DNA of 64,000 nucleotides from Proteobacteria bacterium ST_bin12 (lineage in GTDB: Bacteria; Pseudomonadota; Gammaproteobacteria; Burkholderiales; Methylophilaceae): contig MSXP01000001.1 of NCBI GenBank assembly GCA_002083635.1, positions 62,001-126,000 of the forward strand, in the 5' to 3' direction. Position 1 is the first letter of the stretch. Each line of letters opens with the position of its first letter. The notes beneath the pieces were generated by a model. It was given only the letters and a program-made list of their open reading frames with translations, was not told the DNA's origin and searched no databases. A program made the translations under genes and the position numbers. Below are positions 59,774-64,000 of the stretch, one piece after another.

Positions 59774-61016
59774 AAATAATTTTCCATTGATTGTTTTCGT
59801 TAATCCAATATTGGCGTTTGCGCATTTTATTTTGCAAAGTGGGGCTTCTAAAATCTTGCTCAAAATTCACCACTACAATATTGTCTTGGCCGATTTTCTG
59901 AACACTTGGGTAGCTAAACATACTAATGTCGTCGATATTAATCGACACTTTGGGTTTAGACGATTGTATGCCGCGTTTGTAATCTGCCCATTTTTGATAA
60001 CGGCCGCCATTGTAAAAAAATTGCTCTGAATAATGGCTTAAATATTTGTCAGTATCTTGCGCAACCCAATCTCGACGCCAATCGTCAATCGCTTCAGTCA
60101 ATGTTTTTTGTTCTTCTGATTGAAAGTCAGACTTGTCTTTATTGAGCCACTCAATATTGTCAGAAATAATCACCGGTATTTTGCCAGATTGCAAAATAGG
60201 CGCTAAGGCATTCAAATCAGGGTTGCTCAATACCACGCAACCGTCACTGGCGCGCGGTGGGCGGCTGTAGGTATTGGTTGGCGTGCCGTGTAGCCAAATA
60301 CCAAATCCATTTTTGTTTTGATGCTGATCTAGCTCATTAGGATAATTCAATGGGTAAGCGCCATCGCCATACATGTCGGCAAGTGGTTGCGTGAGTTTTT
60401 TACCTGCGAAATAGACTCCAAGCGGCGTACGTTTATCGCCCTGTGTTTGTTTGCCAGCGCCATTTTTACCGATGGTGACGTAATAATCAGCTGCGTATTC
60501 CAAACCGCCATCAACATTTCTATACAAATATAAACGTGACTTAACGGTATCCACCACAATCACATGTGTTTGCTCATCAGTTAGTTTAATTAATAAGTTG
60601 GGCAACTGATTGGTTTTTTTGTCTGATCGATAATAATCAATGCGCGTACGTGCTTCGTCACGCAAGCCTTCAATCATCTCATCATTTGATTTAGAATTAG
60701 TGCTTGCGCCACCTATTGCTTCAATGGGGCGGCCTTGCGCGGTTAATAAGTCGCCACGAATTAAATAAGCGAGTTTGAAGTTGGGTGCGGTACGAATAAG
60801 TTCATTAACTGTTGCGAACGCTTGCTTGGTATTGCCTTGTGCAATTTCTAACAGGCTTTTAACCAACAAGCTTTCAACCAGCGATTTGCCGAATTTTTGC
60901 GTCAGTAATAAATCGGTCATGCTGCCATGGTTAACCGCTGTCGCGTTCCATGGCAATAGTACGCAACCCAAAATAGCGACGATTTTGAATACTTTAAGCT
61001 TTATATTAATCAGCAT
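59757..61016 (-). CDS. L,D-transpeptidase with C-terminal NTF2-like domain
   Basis: A 419-residue exported protein (signal about 8-27). The N-terminal part is TPR-like (about 45-100). The YkuD catalytic domain (about 150-290) has THVIVVDTVKSRLYLY, KRTPLGVYF and GIWLHGTPTNTYSRPPRASDGCVVLSN, with His243 and the catalytic Cys260. The C-terminal domain (about 308-419) is NTF2/SnoaL-like and resembles that of the next gene. Such enzymes make 3-3 peptidoglycan links or attach lipoproteins. It is in an operon with the TPR protein upstream and the cyclophilins downstream. Confidence 0.9.
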   Translation of the reverse strand: MLINIKLKVFKIVAILGCVLLPWNATAVNHGSMTDLLLTQKFGKSLVESLLVKSLLEIAQGNTKQAFATVNELIRTAPNFKLAYLIRGDLLTAQGRPIEAIGGASTNSKSNDEMIEGLRDEARTRIDYYRSDKKTNQLPNLLIKLTDEQTHVIVVDTVKSRLYLYRNVDGGLEYAADYYVTIGKNGAGKQTQGDKRTPLGVYFAGKKLTQPLADMYGDGAYPLNYPNELDQHQNKNGFGIWLHGTPTNTYSRPPRASDGCVVLSNPDLNALAPILQSGKIPVIISDNIEWLNKDKSDFQSEEQKTLTEAIDDWRRDWVAQDTDKYLSHYSEQFFYNGGRYQKWADYKRGIQSSKPKVSINIDDISMFSYPSVQKIGQDNIVVVNFEQDFRSPTLQNKMRKRQYWINENNQWKIIYEGAA

Positions 61017-61073
61017 TACCGTTTACTTGTGCCATTTCAATCATTTTGCGATTTGCAAATTCTGGTTTGATGA

Positions 61074-62069
61074 TTAGTTTGATGCGATTTCCTGCTCAAT
61101 CAACCAACTACCATTCTCTTTTTTAAGTAACAACGTTTTATCGGTGCGAATTGGTTTACCTGCACCTTTGTAAGATTGTTTAAACGTCACTTTTGCATTA
61201 CTACTATCCACGATAGTGACATTTTGATTCGCTAATTCCACACTAATACTTTTCGGTGCACTAATGCGCTCACGACGTTGCTGTTCCCAAGCTTTACGAC
61301 TTAAGCCTTTTGGTGGTTTAAAACTATCCGCATAGCTGGCTAGATATTTATCTACTTCTTGGCTAGACCATGCTTTTGCCCAATTACCCACTGCATCTGT
61401 TACATTTCTTTCTTCATCCGCTGAAGAATCTGGCATTACCTTAGCTGGCTCAGTTGCTTTTACTGGCTCTACTTTTTTATCCGCTGGGCGAATTGGCTGA
61501 GTGCCAGATTTGCTGGTTTTAGCATCTGCTTTTGCAACCACTTTATTACCAGTGCCAAATAAATCTTTAATCATCGACAACTTGCTTTGCGCGCGCGAAT
61601 TACCGTTATCCAATTGTAAAGCTTTGTCATAAGCTTCAGACGCCATGCGCGCATAAATATCACCTAGGTTTTCGTGCGCCGTTGCATAGCTTGGATGCGT
61701 TTTTATGGCAGTTTCAAGCGCCTTTTTCGCTTTATCGTATTCACCTGCATCGGCATACAACACTGCTAGATTGTTGTATGGCTCAGGCAAGTTTGGATAT
61801 TTGGAGGTTAAATCGGTAAACGTTTTAATCGCATCATCACGTTTGCCGCTTTCAACCAAAATAATGCCTTTCATAAACATCGCTTGCGGATCTTTTGGGT
61901 TGGCCGCCAAGTAAGCGTTTACACGCTCAAGCGCTGCAGCTTGTTGGCCTTGGTCAGATAGTTGCGAAATATCTTTAAGCTCATCTGCAAAAACGTTACA
62001 CGTGACAAAACTAAACGCGAATAAAAGTTGAATGACAAATTTAGATAGCGAGCGGCTGCGAATATTCAT
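61074..62069 (-). CDS. Exported TPR protein with C-terminal NTF2-like domain
   Basis: A 331-residue protein with a signal peptide (about 1-28, ending VFA|DE), TPR repeats (about 35-165: NPKDPQAMFMKGIILVESGK, YPNLPEPYNNLAVLYADAGE, HPSYATAHENLGDIYA), a Lys/Pro/Thr-rich linker (about 180-220), and an NTF2-like domain (about 222-331: VGNWAKAWSSQEVDKYLASY). That last domain matches the C-terminus of the neighbouring L,D-transpeptidase (DDWRRDWVAQDTDKYLSHY). It may act as scaffold or regulator for that enzyme. First gene of the minus-strand set. Confidence 0.85.
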   Translation of the reverse strand: MNIRSRSLSKFVIQLLFAFSFVTCNVFADELKDISQLSDQGQQAAALERVNAYLAANPKDPQAMFMKGIILVESGKRDDAIKTFTDLTSKYPNLPEPYNNLAVLYADAGEYDKAKKALETAIKTHPSYATAHENLGDIYARMASEAYDKALQLDNGNSRAQSKLSMIKDLFGTGNKVVAKADAKTSKSGTQPIRPADKKVEPVKATEPAKVMPDSSADEERNVTDAVGNWAKAWSSQEVDKYLASYADSFKPPKGLSRKAWEQQRRERISAPKSISVELANQNVTIVDSSNAKVTFKQSYKGAGKPIRTDKTLLLKKENGSWLIEQEIASN

Positions 62070-62221
62070 TGTGATATACTCAAATGCGTTAATTAAAACG
62101 CCATTCTATCAATAGCGTAGCTAGCATCCAATAGCCCATTTAACATACAGGGCCGATTAGTTAGGTTTTAACGCAAAATTGTGTAAATTTAATGTCATAA
62201 CTCTATTTTTATCTTTTATTC

Positions 62222-63661
62222 ATGCTAAAAATCTACAACACGCTAAGCCGCGAAAAACAAACCTTTATCCCGATTGAACCCAATAAAGTACGCATGTATG
62301 TGTGCGGCATGACTGTGTACGATTTTTGCCATTTGGGCCACGCTCGCGTGATGGTGGTTTTCGATATGGTTACGCGCTGGTTTCGCGCATCCAATTATGA
62401 GGTGACTTACGTTAGAAACATCACCGATATTGACGACAAAATCATCAAACGTGCCAATGAAAATAATGAAACAATTGATGTGTTAACGCAACGTTTTATT
62501 GACGCGATGGACGAAGATTCTGCCAAATTAGGCATTATTCGCCCCGATATCGAACCGCGCGCCACCCAATATATTGATGGCATGATTAACATGATAAGTG
62601 CCTTAATTGAAAAAGGCCATGCCTACCACGCCGCCAATGGCGATGTGTTTTACAGTGTGCGTAGCTTTGCCGATTACGGCAAATTGTCGGGCAAAAGTTT
62701 AGACGATTTACGCGCAGGCGAACGCGTAGAAGTGGATAGTTTTAAAAAAGATGCGATGGATTTTGTGCTGTGGAAATCGGTTAAGCCAAACGAGCCTAAT
62801 TGGGATTCACCTTGGGGTAAAGGCCGCCCCGGCTGGCATATTGAATGCTCTGTGATGAGCGGTGAGCATCTCGGTGCGCATTTTGATATTCATGGCGGCG
62901 GACAGGATTTACAGTTTCCGCACCATGAAAACGAAATCGCACAAAGTGAGGCAACCCACAGTTGCCAAATGGCGAATTACTGGATGCACAATGGTTTTGT
63001 GCGTGTTGATGATGAAAAAATGTCCAAATCGCTGGGCAACTTTTTTACCATTCGCGAAGTGTTAACTAAATATGACGCTGAAGTTGTGCGCTTCTTTATT
63101 CTGCGCGCGCATTATCGCAGCCCGCTGAATTATTCGGACAAACATTTAGATGACGCAAAACTAGCATTAACTCGCTTATACACTGCTTTGCGTGGATATG
63201 AAATCGCGGAATCGCTAATTGATTGGCAACATCCACAAGCCATACGCTTTAAATACGCGATGGACGATGACTTTAATACGCCAGAAGCGATGGCGGTATT
63301 GTTTGATTTGGCTAATGAAGTGAATAGAACCAAATCAGTTGAAGTAGCTAGTTTGCTAAAAAATCTAGGAAAAATTATTGGTTTACTGCAACGTGACCCG
63401 AATGAGTTTTTGCAAGGCAAAGCTGAGATTCAAACTCTGAAACCAAATCTGCTAGTTAATGAAAATCAGTTTTACCTAGCCGAAGTAGACCTATCTACAG
63501 TAAATGCGGATAGTCTAGAAATACAAAGCCTGATTGTTAAACGCCTAGAAGCAAAGGTATTAAAAGATTTTGCAGAAGCAGACCGCATCCGTAAACAGCT
63601 TGCCGACGCAGGTGTTATTTTAGAAGATACGCCACAAGGCACGACTTGGCGTCGCGCTTAA
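62222..63661 (+). CDS. cysS: Cysteinyl-tRNA synthetase
   Basis: A 479-residue class I synthetase charging tRNA-Cys. Zinc-binding Cys in MYVCGMTVYDFCHLGHAR, which also has the HIGH motif as HLGH; VRNITDIDDKII; WHIECSVMS and HHENEIAQSEA for zinc and cysteine recognition; KMSKSLGNF near residue 268; anticodon-binding helical domain at the C-terminus. Full length and intact. Confidence 0.97.
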   Translation: MLKIYNTLSREKQTFIPIEPNKVRMYVCGMTVYDFCHLGHARVMVVFDMVTRWFRASNYEVTYVRNITDIDDKIIKRANENNETIDVLTQRFIDAMDEDSAKLGIIRPDIEPRATQYIDGMINMISALIEKGHAYHAANGDVFYSVRSFADYGKLSGKSLDDLRAGERVEVDSFKKDAMDFVLWKSVKPNEPNWDSPWGKGRPGWHIECSVMSGEHLGAHFDIHGGGQDLQFPHHENEIAQSEATHSCQMANYWMHNGFVRVDDEKMSKSLGNFFTIREVLTKYDAEVVRFFILRAHYRSPLNYSDKHLDDAKLALTRLYTALRGYEIAESLIDWQHPQAIRFKYAMDDDFNTPEAMAVLFDLANEVNRTKSVEVASLLKNLGKIIGLLQRDPNEFLQGKAEIQTLKPNLLVNENQFYLAEVDLSTVNADSLEIQSLIVKRLEAKVLKDFAEADRIRKQLADAGVILEDTPQGTTWRRA

Positions 63662-63693
63662 AGATAGATTAAAACATTGAACCAGGAATTGCT

Positions 63694-64000
63694 ATGCCCG
63701 TTAAGTTAACCGCTCCAAAAGCTTCAAATTTATTGCCAGTCAATGGCGTTAAGTTGGGTTTTGCCAAAGCGCATGTACGCAAGCCTGACCGCAAAGATGT
63801 GTTGGTGATGACTTTGCCTGAAAATAGCCGCGTGGCAGGTGTTTTTACGCAAAATCGCTTTTGTGCCGCACCCGTCATTTTGTGCAAAATGCATCTGGCA
63901 GAAACTGCAGGTATTCGCGCTTTGTTGGTGAACACAGGTTGCGCCAATGCAGGTACGGGTGAGGATGGTTTAAAGCGTGCAAAGCAAAGTTGTGATGCCT
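63694..64000 (+). CDS. argJ: Bifunctional ornithine acetyltransferase/N-acetylglutamate synthase, 3' truncated
   Basis: Only the first 102 codons are in the window. The visible MPVKLTAPKASNLLPVNGVK start, VMTLPENSRVAGVFTQNRFCAAPV and LLVNTGCANAGTG match the N-terminal part of ArgJ, up to the region before the self-cleavage Thr. It makes N-acetylglutamate and recycles acetyl groups in arginine synthesis. AGGAA precedes the ATG. It follows cysS by 32 bases. Confidence 0.93.
   Translation, partial: MPVKLTAPKASNLLPVNGVKLGFAKAHVRKPDRKDVLVMTLPENSRVAGVFTQNRFCAAPVILCKMHLAETAGIRALLVNTGCANAGTGEDGLKRAKQSCDA

Overview
The window is a continuous stretch of bacterial chromosome, densely coding on both strands. 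No rRNA, tRNA, CRISPR array, prophage or insertion sequence was recognised. Proteobacterial membership is shown by the rnfABCDGE-nth order, BamC, LpxH, a RoxA-type ribosomal oxygenase, DUF1841 and DUF1289 proteins, and a DUF721-M23-secA neighbourhood typical of betaproteobacteria. The modest GC content, a PEP-CTERM protein and a tkt-gap-pgk-pyk block make a Methylophilaceae (Methylotenera-like) betaproteobacterium my best guess. That is an inference: no hallmark methylotrophy gene lies in the window.

Layout. 1-6.8 kb: a truncated redoxin, an oxidoreductase, a BON protein, a Tat-exported PhoX phosphatase followed by a PEP-CTERM protein, a small secreted protein behind a textbook sigma-54 promoter, and an exported ATP-dependent DNA ligase. 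7-17 kb: central carbon metabolism (tkt, gap, pgk, pyk) interrupted by an AT-rich glycosyltransferase, then purC, two membrane proteins and soluble pyrophosphatase. 17-24 kb: membrane pyrophosphatase, a DUF721 protein, an M23 peptidase, secA and a DUF1289 protein. 24-35 kb: an 11-kb minus-strand run from rnfABCDGE and nth through FIST and DUF1841 genes to an ECF sigma factor, a zinc-binding anti-sigma factor and an hvfABC (bufferin-type) copper-peptide cassette. 35-41 kb: dapA, bamC, an MBL-fold hydrolase, a Met/Glu/Pro/Ala-repeat lipoprotein, a secretin-like protein, an unrecognised protein and RoxA. 41-46 kb: a molybdopterin oxidoreductase, a HEPN-like protein, a large structured non-coding repeat, an entericidin-like peptide and an OmpA lipoprotein. 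46-51 kb: phoB-phoR with a PhoB box, an OFA-family transporter, ribH and nusB. 51-57 kb: a four-gene signalling operon (CHASE2 Ser/Thr kinase, PP2C phosphatase, FHA protein, GAF-HD-GYP protein). 57-64 kb: a 2Fe-2S ferredoxin-like protein, lpxH, two cyclophilins, an L,D-transpeptidase and a TPR protein sharing a C-terminal domain, cysS and the start of argJ.

How the genes work together. PhoB/PhoR could control phosphate acquisition, but no convincing PhoB box precedes phoX. The ECF sigma/anti-sigma pair lies directly upstream of hvfABC and probably controls it in response to metal or redox stress. The kinase, phosphatase, FHA and HD-GYP genes form a self-contained phospho-Thr relay with a probable cyclic-di-GMP output. 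The most notable items are the sigma-ZAS-hvfABC cassette, the sigma-54-driven protein with a variant sorting tail, the structured element at 44.14-44.34 kb, and a heptamer (GTTAAGT) that recurs in intergenic DNA.
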